In this document: positions 52,723 to 61,561 of the stretch, piece by piece
How the letters are laid out: each line of letters starts with the position of its first letter
Position numbering within the stretch: the first letter of the stretch is position 1
NCBI RefSeq assembly: GCF_001544575.2
Contig: NZ_FCNY02000027.1
Span: 32,014-96,013, forward strand
Direction of reading: 5' to 3'
From: Caballeronia cordobensis
GTDB lineage: Bacteria > Pseudomonadota > Gammaproteobacteria > Burkholderiales > Burkholderiaceae
DNA length: 64,000 nt
Translations under genes and position numbers: made by a program
Notes under the pieces: generated by a model
Told to the model about the DNA's origin: nothing
Seen by the model: the letters and a program-made list of their open reading frames with translations, nothing else
Databases searched by the model: none

Positions 52723-53817
52723 CTATGCTTCCGTTTCCGGTAAGAACAACGAGCGCTCCTTGAACAATGGCGACGTAAAAGGCTTGTCTTCGCCGCGATC
52801 GTATTCGCCGTGATAGCGCTGAATGCGCGCGACTTCATTGCGTGAACCGAGAATCACCGGCACGCGTTGATGCAGGGCTTTCGGTTCGAGATCGAGGATG
52901 CGCTCGCGCCCCGTGATCGACAATCCGCCCGCCTGCTCGACGATGAAACTCATCGGGCTTGCTTCATACAGCAGGCGCAAGCGCCCTTCCATTTCGGGCG
53001 TCTTGAAGTCGCGCGGATACATGAACACGCCGCCGCGCATCAGGATGCGATGCACTTCTGCGACCATCGACGCAATCCAGCGCATGTTGAAGTCCTGCGC
53101 GCGGCAGCCGGTGCGGCCGTCCTTGCATTCCTGCACGTAGCGGCGCACGGGCGGTTCCCAGAAGCGTTCATTCGATGCATTGATCGCGAACTCGCACGAG
53201 TCGTCGGGAATGCGGATATCGGAATGCGTGAGCACGAAGTTGCCGACGTCGCGTTCGAGCGTGAAGCCGTGCGTGCCGTTGCCGACGGACAGCACGAGCA
53301 TCGTCGATGGGCCGTAGATCGCGTAACCGGCCGCGACCTGTTCGCGGCCCGGGCGCAGGAACGAGGCGTCATCGGGCGGATCGCTCTCGTCGCCACTGCG
53401 TCTGAGCACGGAGAAGATCGACCCGACGACGCCGTTGATATCGATGTTCGAGGACCCGTCGAGCGGATCGAACGCGAGCAGATACTCCCCGCGCGGATAG
53501 GGCTCGGGGATCGCATAGACCTCGTCCATTTCCTCGGACACCATGCCCGCGAGCAAGCCGTCCCATTCGCAATGCTGCAGGAAGATATCGTTGGTCACCA
53601 CGTCGAGCTTCTTCTGTTCCTCGCCGTGCGTGTTGATCGAATGCGCCGAGCCGTGCTGCCCGCCCAGCGCACCGCGCGTCAATGCGGCGGCGATCGTCTT
53701 GATCGATGCGGCGACATCGATCAGAAGCGCGGACAGTCCGCTCGCCGCTTCCGGACCGGGCTTGCGGTCCAGCGTGTCGATCAGGAACTTCGATAAGGTC
53801 GTGCGTCCATCCTGCAT
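52723..53817 (-). CDS. fbp: class 1 fructose/sedoheptulose-bisphosphatase
   Basis: A 364-residue class 1 FBPase with metal motifs LLAFDPLDGSSNIDINGVVG and the substrate loop GGVFMYPRD. It dephosphorylates fructose- and sedoheptulose-bisphosphate in the cycle. The gene lies 18 bp after cbbX. Confidence 0.94.
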   Translation of the reverse strand: MQDGRTTLSKFLIDTLDRKPGPEAASGLSALLIDVAASIKTIAAALTRGALGGQHGSAHSINTHGEEQKKLDVVTNDIFLQHCEWDGLLAGMVSEEMDEVYAIPEPYPRGEYLLAFDPLDGSSNIDINGVVGSIFSVLRRSGDESDPPDDASFLRPGREQVAAGYAIYGPSTMLVLSVGNGTHGFTLERDVGNFVLTHSDIRIPDDSCEFAINASNERFWEPPVRRYVQECKDGRTGCRAQDFNMRWIASMVAEVHRILMRGGVFMYPRDFKTPEMEGRLRLLYEASPMSFIVEQAGGLSITGRERILDLEPKALHQRVPVILGSRNEVARIQRYHGEYDRGEDKPFTSPLFKERSLFLPETEA

Positions 53818-53835
53818 CGCGTTCTCCTTCGGGCG

Positions 53836-54750
53836 TTATGAATCGGTGAACACGCGGCTTGCGCGAATATCGCTGGCGTCGAGCTGCATGAGCGCGTTGG
53901 CATCGGCCGCGCCGCTGCCACGTTCCGCCGCGGCGAACAGCCGATTCGCCTGACGCAATCGCGCGCGGTCGAGCGCATTGCGCACCGAGCGCGCGTTGGC
54001 GAAGTTAGGCTGTTTGATGCGTCGCTCGAGATACGCTTCGAAGGCTTGGCGCGCCTCGTCGTCGAAGCGGTAATGCATGTCGGTCAGCATGTGCTCGGCG
54101 ATCTGCAAAAGCTCATCGGGCGCATAGTCCGGAAACACGAGGTGATGCGCGATACGCGAGCGAAAGCCGGGATTGCTGTGGAAGAACGTCTCCATGCGCG
54201 CTTCGTAGCCCGCGAGAATCACGACGAGATCGTCGCGCTGGTTTTCCATCGTCTGCAGCAGGATTTCAATGGCTTCCTGCCCGTAATCGCGCTCGTTCTC
54301 CGGCCGATACAGGTAGTAGGCCTCGTCGATGAAGAGCACGCCGCCCATCGCACGCTTGAGCACTTCGCGCGTTTTGGGCGCGGTATGGCCGATGTATTGG
54401 CCGACGAGATCGTCGCGCGTCACCGAGACGAGATGATTGCGCCGGATGTAGCCCAGCCGGTGCAGCACTTGCGCCATGCGCAGCGCCACAGTGGTTTTTC
54501 CGGTTCCGGGATTGCCCGAGAAGCACATGTGCAGCGTGGGCGCACCCGACGCGATACCGAGCGTCTCGCGGGCGCGTTCCACGAGCAGATGCGCGGCGAT
54601 CTCGCGGATACGCGTCTTGACGGGCGCGAGTCCGATGAGATCGCGGTCCAGTTCCGTCAGCACTTCTCCGATGCGCGAATCTTTGTAGAGCGCCATTAAA
54701 TCGGCTTTCGTTTGAAGAGGCGCTGCTTCGAGCGTGGCTTCGGCGCTCAT
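53836..54750 (-). CDS. cbbX: RuBisCO activase CbbX
   Basis: A 304-residue AAA+ protein with Walker A FSGNPGTGKTTVALRMAQVL, Walker B VLFIDEAYYL and an arginine-finger segment downstream. It removes inhibitory sugar phosphates from red-type RuBisCO by pulling on the large-subunit C-terminus. Its presence with this CbbL indicates form I red-type. It lies 15 bp after cbbS. Confidence 0.94.
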   Translation of the reverse strand: MSAEATLEAAPLQTKADLMALYKDSRIGEVLTELDRDLIGLAPVKTRIREIAAHLLVERARETLGIASGAPTLHMCFSGNPGTGKTTVALRMAQVLHRLGYIRRNHLVSVTRDDLVGQYIGHTAPKTREVLKRAMGGVLFIDEAYYLYRPENERDYGQEAIEILLQTMENQRDDLVVILAGYEARMETFFHSNPGFRSRIAHHLVFPDYAPDELLQIAEHMLTDMHYRFDDEARQAFEAYLERRIKQPNFANARSVRNALDRARLRQANRLFAAAERGSGAADANALMQLDASDIRASRVFTDS

Positions 54751-54765
54751 GATGTCGTCTCCTCA

Positions 54766-55182
54766 TCAATAGCGCTCGCCGCTCGGGCGATCGGTTGCGT
54801 AGGTGCGGATCGCGTATCGCTGGATGCGGCTTCTGTTGTCCTGGCGTTCGAGGCGGAAGCCTCGCTCTTCTTGCGGCCGGTTGACCATGAACGAGAGACG
54901 CATGGTTTCGAAGCCACGCACCGAATCGAAGGCGTTGACCTTGATGTAGTGGTTCGGGTACGTCTTGCGGCATTCGTTCACTTCCATCAGCACGCCGGCG
55001 GCATCGTGGAGGTCGAACATGGGGAGGCCCCACATTTCCCAATAGGTGTTTCTTGGGTGGGGATCGTCGGTGTATTCGACTGAGCATGACCAGCCTTGGT
55101 CTAAGGCGTAGTTGATTTGTGACGATATCTCCTCATCGGTTAATTCTGGGAGGAAGGAGAAGGTTCCTTGGGTTATGTGCAT
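54766..55182 (-). CDS. cbbS: RuBisCO small subunit
   Basis: A 138-residue small subunit: MHITQGTFSFLPELTDEEI, then WSCSVEYTDDPHPRNTYWEMWGLPMFD, with the C-terminal extension typical of red-type small subunits. The ATG at 55182 follows AAGGATGACG. It is separated from cbbL by 650 bp, nearly all of it repeat copy 4. Its 5' half is G/T-rich on the plus strand, unlike cbbX. Confidence 0.95.
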   Translation of the reverse strand: MHITQGTFSFLPELTDEEISSQINYALDQGWSCSVEYTDDPHPRNTYWEMWGLPMFDLHDAAGVLMEVNECRKTYPNHYIKVNAFDSVRGFETMRLSFMVNRPQEERGFRLERQDNRSRIQRYAIRTYATDRPSGERY

Positions 55183-55220
55183 TTTTTCGTCATCCTTATG
55201 ATGTATGGGTTGGGTTTCGT

Positions 55221-55816
55221 GTAACTTGCTTTCGTGTCGGTCTATTAGCACTGCCCCTCCCCGGGGCGGGGGTAACTTTCTTTGCTGCTGCAAAGAAAGT
55301 CACCAAAGAAAGCAGCTTTCTCACCGCCCGCGGTCACACGCACGTTGGCCATTTTTCTCCTCAGGGAACGGCACTCGCCTAAAGAGTGCCCCTATAGGCC
55401 CAATCGGGCTTGGATCGCGCACGATCCGTCACATCGCACCGCTTAGCGAACTGGTACAGCCATTTCAAGCTCCGGCCCGCTTCGCGGCCGAGGGGTCAAT
55501 CGCATGCGCGTGCTTACCGATGTTTTCCCCTGCATCCCCAACGGCAGCGCGCAGCGCTGTGCCGAAGCTATTTCGTGCTGCACCAGTGTCCTTTGCGTAC
55601 TAGCTTGTCAGACCGTGCGCGATCCACGCCCGATTAGTCCTGTGAGGGCACTCTTTAGGCGAGGGCCGTTCCCCGAGGAGAAAAATGGCCAAACTACGTG
55701 TGACCGCGGGCGGTGACAAAGCTGCTTTCTTTGGTGACTTTCTTTGCAGCAGCAAAGAAAGTTACCCCCGCCCCGGGGAGGGGCAGTGCTAATAAACCAA
55801 CACCAAAACGGGATCC
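55221..55816. repeat. inverted-repeat element, copy 4, between cbbL and cbbS (orientation A)
   Basis: TATTAGCAC (55243) to GTGCTAATA (55794), 552 bp, with outer GTAACTTGC and GGGATCC ends. It starts 38 bp upstream of the cbbS start and ends 16 bp downstream of the cbbL stop. The arms are nearly identical to copy 2, and the core stem is CAGCGC-GCA-GCGCTG (loop bases vary). Transcripts of the Calvin operon must pass through it. Confidence 0.92.
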
Positions 55817-55832
55817 AGCGACACAAAAAAAA

Positions 55833-57326
55833 TCAAACCGCCACACTAGGCGTAACAGCAAAATCCGGCGTATCCGTCGAAGCATAATTAAACGTGACAT
55901 CGCGCCACGTATCGAGCGCGAGCTTCAACGGCGTACAAAACCTCGCGGCAGCGTCCAACACATCCAACCCTTCATTGACAATATCGCGCCCCTCGTTCCG
56001 CGCCTTAACCATAGCTTCGAGCGCAACACGATTCGCCGTCGCACCCGCCTGAATACCTTGCGGATGTCCAATCGTCCCACCGCCGAATTGCAGAATGCAG
56101 TCATCGCCGAACAGATCGAGCAGTTGATGCATCTGCCCGGCATGAATGCCGCCCGACGCAACGGGCATTACCTTCCTCAGTCCAGCCCAAGGCTGATCGA
56201 AAAAAATCCCACGTGAAAGGTCTGGCTCGTTCCGAGCCTCGCGACACACGTTGTAATAGCCCTGCACCGACAAAGGATCGCCTTCGAGCTTGCCGACAGC
56301 CGTCCCCGCATGCGCATGATCCACACCCGCCATCCGCAGCCACTTCGCGATCACGCGAAACGAAATGCCATGATTGCGCTGCCGCGTATAAGTCCCATGC
56401 CCCGCACGATGCAAATGCAGAATCATGTCGTTGCGACGCGCCCACTTCGACATCGACTGAATCGCCGTCCAGCCAATCACGAGATCGATCATCACGATGC
56501 ACGAGCCGAGTTCCTTTGCGAATTCCGCGCGCTCGTACATGTCTTCCATCGTGCCGGCCGTCACGTTGAGGTAATGGCCCTTCACTTCACCCGTCTCGGC
56601 TTGCGCGCGGCTCACCGCTTCCATCGCGAAGAGATAGCGATCGCGCCAATGCATGAACGCCTGCGAGTTGATGTTCTCGTCGTCCTTCAGAAAGTCGAGG
56701 CCGCCTTTCAGCCCTTCATACACGACACGCCCGTAGTTCTTGCCCGACAAGCCGAGCTTCGGCTTCACCGTTGCGCCGAGCAGAGGCCGACCGTACTTGT
56801 CGAGCCGTTCACGTTCGACGATGATGCCCGTCGGCGGCCCCTGAAACGTCTTCAGATACGCAACGGGAATGCGCATGTCTTCGAGACGCAGCGCCTTCAA
56901 CGGCTTGAAACCGAACACGTTGCCGATGATCGAAGCAGTGAGATTCGCGACCGATCCTTCCTCGAAGAGATCGAGTTCATAAGCGATATAGGCGAAGTAC
57001 TGCGGCTCGTCGGCGCGCTGATTCGGCACCGGGTCCACGCGATACGCTTTCGCGCGGTACATGTCGCATGCGGTGAGACGGTCGGTCCATACGACGGTCC
57101 ACGTCGCCGTCGACGATTCGCCCGCCACGGCCGCAGCCGCTTCTTCCGGCTCGACGCCCGCTTGCGGCGTGATGCGAAAGAGCGCGATGACATCCGTGTC
57201 CTTCGGCGTGTAGTCGGGCTGCCAATAGCCCATCTCGCGATACTTCATGACGCCGGCCGCATAACGCGAGCGCGGATCGGACGGATTGCGCGCCGCCTCG
57301 ACGGCAGCCTTGCTGAAATCGTTCAT
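55833..57326 (-). CDS. cbbL: RuBisCO large subunit, form I red-type
   Basis: A 497-residue large subunit. The carbamylated lysine is Lys214 (GGLDFLKDDEN), the catalytic region includes GATVKPKLGLSGKNYGR, and loop and end motifs VASGGIHAGQM and LQFGGGTIGHP are intact. Length and the companion CbbX fit form IC. RuBisCO fixes CO2 produced by C1 oxidation. The start follows GAGGAAACGGA. It is the first gene of the operon, transcribed away from pqqA. Confidence 0.97.
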   Translation of the reverse strand: MNDFSKAAVEAARNPSDPRSRYAAGVMKYREMGYWQPDYTPKDTDVIALFRITPQAGVEPEEAAAAVAGESSTATWTVVWTDRLTACDMYRAKAYRVDPVPNQRADEPQYFAYIAYELDLFEEGSVANLTASIIGNVFGFKPLKALRLEDMRIPVAYLKTFQGPPTGIIVERERLDKYGRPLLGATVKPKLGLSGKNYGRVVYEGLKGGLDFLKDDENINSQAFMHWRDRYLFAMEAVSRAQAETGEVKGHYLNVTAGTMEDMYERAEFAKELGSCIVMIDLVIGWTAIQSMSKWARRNDMILHLHRAGHGTYTRQRNHGISFRVIAKWLRMAGVDHAHAGTAVGKLEGDPLSVQGYYNVCREARNEPDLSRGIFFDQPWAGLRKVMPVASGGIHAGQMHQLLDLFGDDCILQFGGGTIGHPQGIQAGATANRVALEAMVKARNEGRDIVNEGLDVLDAAARFCTPLKLALDTWRDVTFNYASTDTPDFAVTPSVAV

Positions 57327-57435
57327 TCCGTTTCCTCGACAGTGAGATGAGTGAGACTTCGCCTGTTGCCCCGCTGTGATTGCAGAGTAAGCACTGGCCG
57401 CAAGGAAAGGAATTCACGAATTACTTGGCCCGGCT

Positions 57436-57451
57436 TAAGCGATGCCTTATT
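57436..57451. promoter_or_regulatory. candidate CbbR box upstream of cbbL
   Basis: TTAAGCGATGCCTTAT is a near-palindrome (on the minus strand TAAGGCATCGCTTA, a T-N12-A form) 110-125 bp upstream of the cbbL start in the 363-bp cbbL-pqqA gap. A separate dyad AATTC-AC-GAATT lies at 57412-57423. Confidence 0.4.
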
Positions 57452-57565
57452 GGGTGTTAGCCCTGATGCGGTTATCGCCTAGGGGATGGGACACTTTGCT
57501 CTGATTCCGTCACAGTCGGTTCGCACGGCGGGGTAGCGGCGCTCTTCGGCATCCGCTTCATGTCA

Positions 57566-57582
57566 TTGGCATGACGCTTGCA
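57566..57582 (+). promoter_or_regulatory. sigma-54 promoter of pqqA
   Basis: TTGGCATGACGCTTGCA matches the -24/-12 consensus TGGCACG-N4-TTGCA with a single mismatch, and GG and GC are 10 bp apart. The start of transcription should be near 57593, giving a leader of about 97 bases to pqqA. Confidence 0.85.
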
Positions 57583-57689
57583 TCGTCGAAACGCCGGCCC
57601 CCTCCCGGCCGCCTGGCGGATTCGTCCGCATCGGCAAGCAATTGAAGTGGTTATCGAGGCTGCAACTCAACTCACATGGAGGAACGCGC

Positions 57690-57764
57690 ATGCAATGGAC
57701 TACGCCGAGCTTCACCGATATGCGTTTTGGTTTTGAAATCACGATGTATATCGCGACCCGCTAA
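57690..57764 (+). CDS. pqqA: PQQ precursor peptide PqqA (orphan copy)
   Basis: A 24-residue peptide reading MQWTTPSFTDMRFGFEITMY followed by IATR. The two residues fused to make PQQ, Glu16 and Tyr20, are in the invariant E-X3-Y spacing. It follows a strong site GGAGGAACGCGC and the sigma-54 promoter above. No pqqB, C, D or E follows; the next gene is a DUF447 protein. It would supply extra precursor for the XoxF cofactor, with the modifying enzymes encoded elsewhere. Confidence 0.92.
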   Translation: MQWTTPSFTDMRFGFEITMYIATR

Positions 57765-57785
57765 ACACGGATCGAACCCGCACGA

Positions 57786-57811
57786 CGCCGCAATGCATCC
57801 CGCATGCGGCG
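57786..57811 (+). promoter_or_regulatory. hairpin just after pqqA
   Basis: CGCCGCA (57786-57792) and TGCGGCG (57805-57811) form a perfect 7-bp stem with a 12-base loop 22 bp after the pqqA stop. No U-tract follows, so partial attenuation or mRNA 3'-end protection is more likely than full termination. Confidence 0.55.
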
Positions 57812-57845
57812 CCTTCGTGCGGCCCGAATTCATGCGCCGAGCCTT

Positions 57846-58415
57846 ATGATCTACGAGACCATCGTGACGACCGCCGATCGCGAAGGCCGGCCGCATATCG
57901 CGCCGATGGGCGTGCGCTTCGAAGAAGGCTTCGCGATTCTCGCGCCGTTTCGCCCATCGGCGACGCTCGACAACGTCATCGCCACGAAGAGCGCGGTCGT
58001 CAACTTCACCACGGACGTGCGTGTGTTCGCGGGCTGCGTGACGGGCTATCAACGCGACTGGCCGACCGTGATCGCGAGCACGGTGCCGAGCGTGCGGCTC
58101 GCATCGACGCTTGCGCATACCGAGTTGCGCCTGGCCGAATTGCTCGATGACGAAACGCGTCCGACGCTGCGCATGGAATGCGTGCATCGCGAGACGCATG
58201 CGCCATTTGCGGGCTTCAATCGCGCGCAGGCGGCTGTCGTCGAAGGCGCGATTCTGGTGAGCCGTTTGTTCATGTTGCCGCCTGAAAAGGTGGATAGCGA
58301 GATTGCGTATCTGCGCATCGCGATCGACAAGACCGCGGGCGATGCCGAGCGCGAAGCCTGGCAATGGCTCTTGCAGGCGATCGAAGCGCATCGCGCGAAG
58401 GCGCTTCATTCGTAA
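57846..58415 (+). CDS. DUF447 family protein of the C1 cluster
   Basis: A 189-residue protein beginning MIYETIVTTADREGRPHIAPMG, the hallmark of DUF447, which has a flavin-reductase-like split-barrel fold. The segment AVVEGAILVSRLFML is also typical. DUF447 genes occur in methanogens and in bacterial H4MPT/methanofuran clusters; the role is unknown. The start at 57846 matches the family, although an in-frame ATG at 57804 exists and no clear ribosome-binding site is present. mfnB follows 22 bp later. Confidence 0.8.
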   Translation: MIYETIVTTADREGRPHIAPMGVRFEEGFAILAPFRPSATLDNVIATKSAVVNFTTDVRVFAGCVTGYQRDWPTVIASTVPSVRLASTLAHTELRLAELLDDETRPTLRMECVHRETHAPFAGFNRAQAAVVEGAILVSRLFMLPPEKVDSEIAYLRIAIDKTAGDAEREAWQWLLQAIEAHRAKALHS

Positions 58416-58437
58416 CATCCCTCTGGAGTTTTCATCG

Positions 58438-59133
58438 ATGACCGCATTGCTCGCGAGCGTCCGCTCGTCCGACGAAGCATTCGATGCCGCGAATGCGGGC
58501 GCCGATCTGATCGACCTGAAGGAGCCGGGTGCGGGCGCGCTCGGCGGGGTCGCGATTCACGATATCGCGCGGATCGTGCGGGAGTTGCGTGCGCGGTATG
58601 CGGTGCGGCCGATCAGCGCGACCATCGGCGATTTTCCTAACGATGCGCTCGATGAGATCACGTCTCGTGTGCTTGATGTGGCTGCTGCCGGGGTTGATTA
58701 TGTGAAAGTGGGCGTGTCGCCTGGTGTGGGGGCTTCGGCATGTTTGCGGCATCTGGCTGGCTTGCCTGCGGCGGTCGTGCCCGTGTTGTTGTCGGATGAC
58801 GGCGTGGATCGGGAGTTGGCCGCGCTTGCCGTGCGGTTGGGGTTTGTGGGTATCGTGTTTGACACCGCCCATAAGGATGGGCGCACCTTGTTCGATTGTG
58901 TCGATGCGGAAGGGTTGGCCGGGTGCATGGCCGATGCGCGCTCTCGTGGGGTGATGACGGCGGTCGCCGGGTCTTTGGGATGGGGTGATCTTGATCGGAT
59001 TCGGATGCTGTCGCCGGATATTGCGGGATTTCGCGGGGCGCTGTGTGGGGAGGGGCTTGGGCGAGGGGGGCGGCTTGATCCTGAGCGGGTTGGGAGGTGG
59101 GTGCGGGCTTTGCGGACTGCGGTTGCTGTTTGA
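58438..59133 (+). CDS. mfnB: (5-formylfuran-3-yl)methyl phosphate synthase MfnB-like
   Basis: A 231-residue TIM-barrel protein: TALLASVRSSDEAFDAANAGADLIDLKEPGAGALGG, then ATIGDFPNDA, VKVGVSP, IVFDTAHKDG and GSLGWGDLDRI. This is the MfnB family, which makes the furan ring of methanofuran from glyceraldehyde 3-phosphate. The ATG at 58438 follows TGGAGTTTTC. From about 58690 the codons turn G/T-rich towards repeat copy 5. Confidence 0.9.
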   Translation: MTALLASVRSSDEAFDAANAGADLIDLKEPGAGALGGVAIHDIARIVRELRARYAVRPISATIGDFPNDALDEITSRVLDVAAAGVDYVKVGVSPGVGASACLRHLAGLPAAVVPVLLSDDGVDRELAALAVRLGFVGIVFDTAHKDGRTLFDCVDAEGLAGCMADARSRGVMTAVAGSLGWGDLDRIRMLSPDIAGFRGALCGEGLGRGGRLDPERVGRWVRALRTAVAV

Positions 59134-59152
59134 TATTTTTTCGGCTTTCGCC

Positions 59153-59741
59153 GGATCCCATTTTCTTGTTGGTTTATTAGCACTGCCCCTCCCCGGGGCG
59201 GGGGTAACTTTCTTTGCTGCTGCAAAGAAAGTCACCAAAGAAAGCAGCTTTCTCACCGCCCGCGGTCACACGCACGTTGGCCATTTTTCTCCTCGGGGAA
59301 AGGTCCCCGCCTAAAGAGTGCCCCCATAGGCCCAATCGGGCTTGGATCGCGCACGGTCTGACAAGCCATAACTTTGAACGCGCTGGTTCAGCACAAAATA
59401 GCTTCGGCACAGCGCTTCGCGCTGCCGCTGGGAATGCAAGGGAAACCCACGCATACCCAATTAACCCATCGGCCGCGAAGCGGGCCGGAGCTTGAAATGG
59501 CTGTACCAATAAATTAAGCGGCGCGATGTGACGGATCGTGCGCGATCCAAGCCCGATTGGGCCTTTGAGGGCACTCTTTAGGCGAGGGCCGTTCCCGGAG
59601 GAGAAGAATGGCCAAACTGCGTGTGACCGCGGGCGGTGACAAAGCTGCTTTCTTTGGTGACTTTCTTTGCAGCAGCAAAGAAAGTTACCCCCGCCCCGGG
59701 GAGGGGCAGTGCTAATAGACCGACAACAAAGCAAGTTCCAC
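59153..59741. repeat. inverted-repeat element, copy 5 (orientation B)
   Basis: TATTAGCAC (59175) to GTGCTAATA (59717), 543 bp, with outer GGATCCCATTTT and GCAAGTTCCAC ends. The core runs in the copy-3 direction; its stem is CAGCGC-TTC-GCGCTG. It lies between the convergent mfnB and kinase genes and fills the 643-bp gap together with a short A-rich tail. Confidence 0.9.
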
Positions 59742-59776
59742 AAAAACAAAACCAAAAAGCAAAAAAACAAAAAACC

Positions 59777-60364
59777 TCAAACCGCCACATTAAGCAACCG
59801 ATCCCTCATAACCGAAGCATCCCCTTTACTAAAAACCTCGACAACATAATTCGCATCCCGCACATAACCAGGAAACCGACGATCCAGAACCCCACGAGCA
59901 GCCAGCGCCTCCAGCGGCGCATTCGCTTCCACCTCACATGACTTCACGATCATCAACCGCTCCGCATTGAGCGAAGTCGAAAGCCACGCGGCGAGCGAAT
60001 CCGACGTGGTATCCCAGTTGGTCATCGAATCGGGCGTCGAGCGCATCAAATCCGTCGGTACCCAAACCGCCACCCGCCCATCCCGCAACGCGCGCCGAAT
60101 GCGATTCTCGTTCGACGCGAGCACGAGTTCCGACACCACGCCCTGCATCAGAATCGCGTACTGCGCCATCGCGAGCAAACACATGTTGTGCGCGGCGAGA
60201 TCGTCGAATTGCCATTCGCGCTGATACTGCCGCACCGCGTCCGCGAAATCGCCGCCGCCCGGCACGATCACGACGCGCCCTCCGCCCACTTCCCATAGCC
60301 GCGTCAACCACTCGCGCAGCGCCGGGTCGTGACCGAGGCTACCCCCGATCTTCACCACCCACAT
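59777..60364 (-). CDS. amino-acid-kinase-family protein, MfnE-like
   Basis: A 195-residue kinase of the aspartokinase/UMP-kinase fold: MWVVKIGGSLGHDP, GGRVVIVPGGGDFADAVR and SNWDTTSDSLAAWLS-like NWDTTSDSLAAWLS. In methanogens MfnE, of this family, phosphorylates the aminomethylfuran phosphate for methanofuran synthesis. The ATG at 60364 is the family start; an upstream in-frame ATG at 60433 overlaps the preceding gene's 3' region less plausibly. It is shorter than archaeal MfnE only at the ends. Confidence 0.8.
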   Translation of the reverse strand: MWVVKIGGSLGHDPALREWLTRLWEVGGGRVVIVPGGGDFADAVRQYQREWQFDDLAAHNMCLLAMAQYAILMQGVVSELVLASNENRIRRALRDGRVAVWVPTDLMRSTPDSMTNWDTTSDSLAAWLSTSLNAERLMIVKSCEVEANAPLEALAARGVLDRRFPGYVRDANYVVEVFSKGDASVMRDRLLNVAV

Positions 60365-60439
60365 GGTTCCTGTCCTCGTTCGATCATGCCGCCGGGCCAC
60401 GCACCCGGTTCCATACCGCTCGCTGTATTCCACACGCTA

Positions 60440-61561
60440 TCACGCCGCGCGCGGCGATGCTTCCTTCGACGAATCCACCTGCTTGCCCGCCACCATCGAC
60501 GCCAGCAACGCCACCGCGACGCTCGGCGCGCACGTCGAGACCCACTCGGCACGCGCGGCGTCGTCGTCCGGCACGCCCGCTAGCCGCGCAAAGTCGATAT
60601 AACCGCGCGCCTCCTGCCGCGCGAGCGCCGCCGCCAGAAACCGCCCGCATCCCGCGCCGACGATCGGCGCCGCCGCAAGCGCCGCGTCCCGCGCAATCAC
60701 GCGCGCGAGATTCGCTTCGAGCGTGCGCAACTGCTCGTGCCGCCAGGTCTGCGCGAAACGCCGCCATTCGCCATCGCTCGCATCGGCGGCATCGCGGCCG
60801 ATCATCCGCGCAATGCGCGCACGGCTCGCGGCTTCGGTCTTCGGGCCGTTGTCGGCGCTCGGATGCTGGTCGTGCTCGGGCCATAATTCGCCCGTCAGAC
60901 GATAGACGTCCGCGGTCGTTGCGAACCATTCGTTCATCACGCCCGCCGTCTCGCCGCGAAACGCAATGCGATGCGCGACGCCGCACAACGGCGTGCGCAC
61001 GACGCCCTGATAGACGAGCTCGCCGCTGATGAGCCGCTCCGCATCGTTCGCGCCGCGCGCGATCACGCGTCCATCGACGATCGGAATGATGTCGGTCGTC
61101 GTGCTGCCGATATCGATCAGCACCGCCGCCGGCACGCACGCCGCGACCCATTGGGCGGTCGCGAGCCAGTTCGCCGATGCAACGCTGCGCCAGCCCTCCG
61201 CGCACGCCGAACGCGCGAGCCAGCCGGCCTCGCCGGCGAAGAACATCGTGCGCGGGCCGAGCCGTTGCGCGAGCGTGCGCGTGAGCGTGCGCACGCCCTC
61301 GGCGCGGTCGGCGAAGCAATCGACCATCTCGCCCGTCATCGTGACGGCGTGACGCGCCGATGCGTGGCCGGCGGCGGGCCAGCGCTCGAACACGGCGCCG
61401 ATCACGCGCTCCAGATGCGCCACGCCCTGCCACAACGGACACGCCCATTGCGCTACGTCCGCGAGCGCGCCCGCGCGCGTCGTCATCGAGACCTTGACGT
61501 GCGCGCCGCCCACGTCCCAGCCGAACACCGGCGCGTCGTTCGAAACCGGCGATGACGTCAT
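60440..61561 (-). CDS. hydantoinase/oxoprolinase-fold C1-cluster protein, MfnF-like
   Basis: A 373-residue ASKHA-fold protein: FGWDVGGAHVKVSM near the start, MTGEMVDCFADRAEGV, and AVLIDIGSTTTDIIPI, the phosphate-binding loops of the fold. It belongs to the H4MPT-linked C1-transfer family that includes the methanofuran enzyme MfnF, which joins the furan to the tyramine part. The ATG at 61561 overlaps the ATP-grasp stop. The C-terminal tail is Ser/Ala-rich. Confidence 0.8.
   Translation of the reverse strand: MTSSPVSNDAPVFGWDVGGAHVKVSMTTRAGALADVAQWACPLWQGVAHLERVIGAVFERWPAAGHASARHAVTMTGEMVDCFADRAEGVRTLTRTLAQRLGPRTMFFAGEAGWLARSACAEGWRSVASANWLATAQWVAACVPAAVLIDIGSTTTDIIPIVDGRVIARGANDAERLISGELVYQGVVRTPLCGVAHRIAFRGETAGVMNEWFATTADVYRLTGELWPEHDQHPSADNGPKTEAASRARIARMIGRDAADASDGEWRRFAQTWRHEQLRTLEANLARVIARDAALAAAPIVGAGCGRFLAAALARQEARGYIDFARLAGVPDDDAARAEWVSTCAPSVAVALLASMVAGKQVDSSKEASPRAA

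Noticed and set aside
57765..57845. A short pqqB or pqqD remnant after pqqA
   Set aside because: Only a hairpin and about 80 bp lie between pqqA and the DUF447 gene; no pqq-like reading frame was found.
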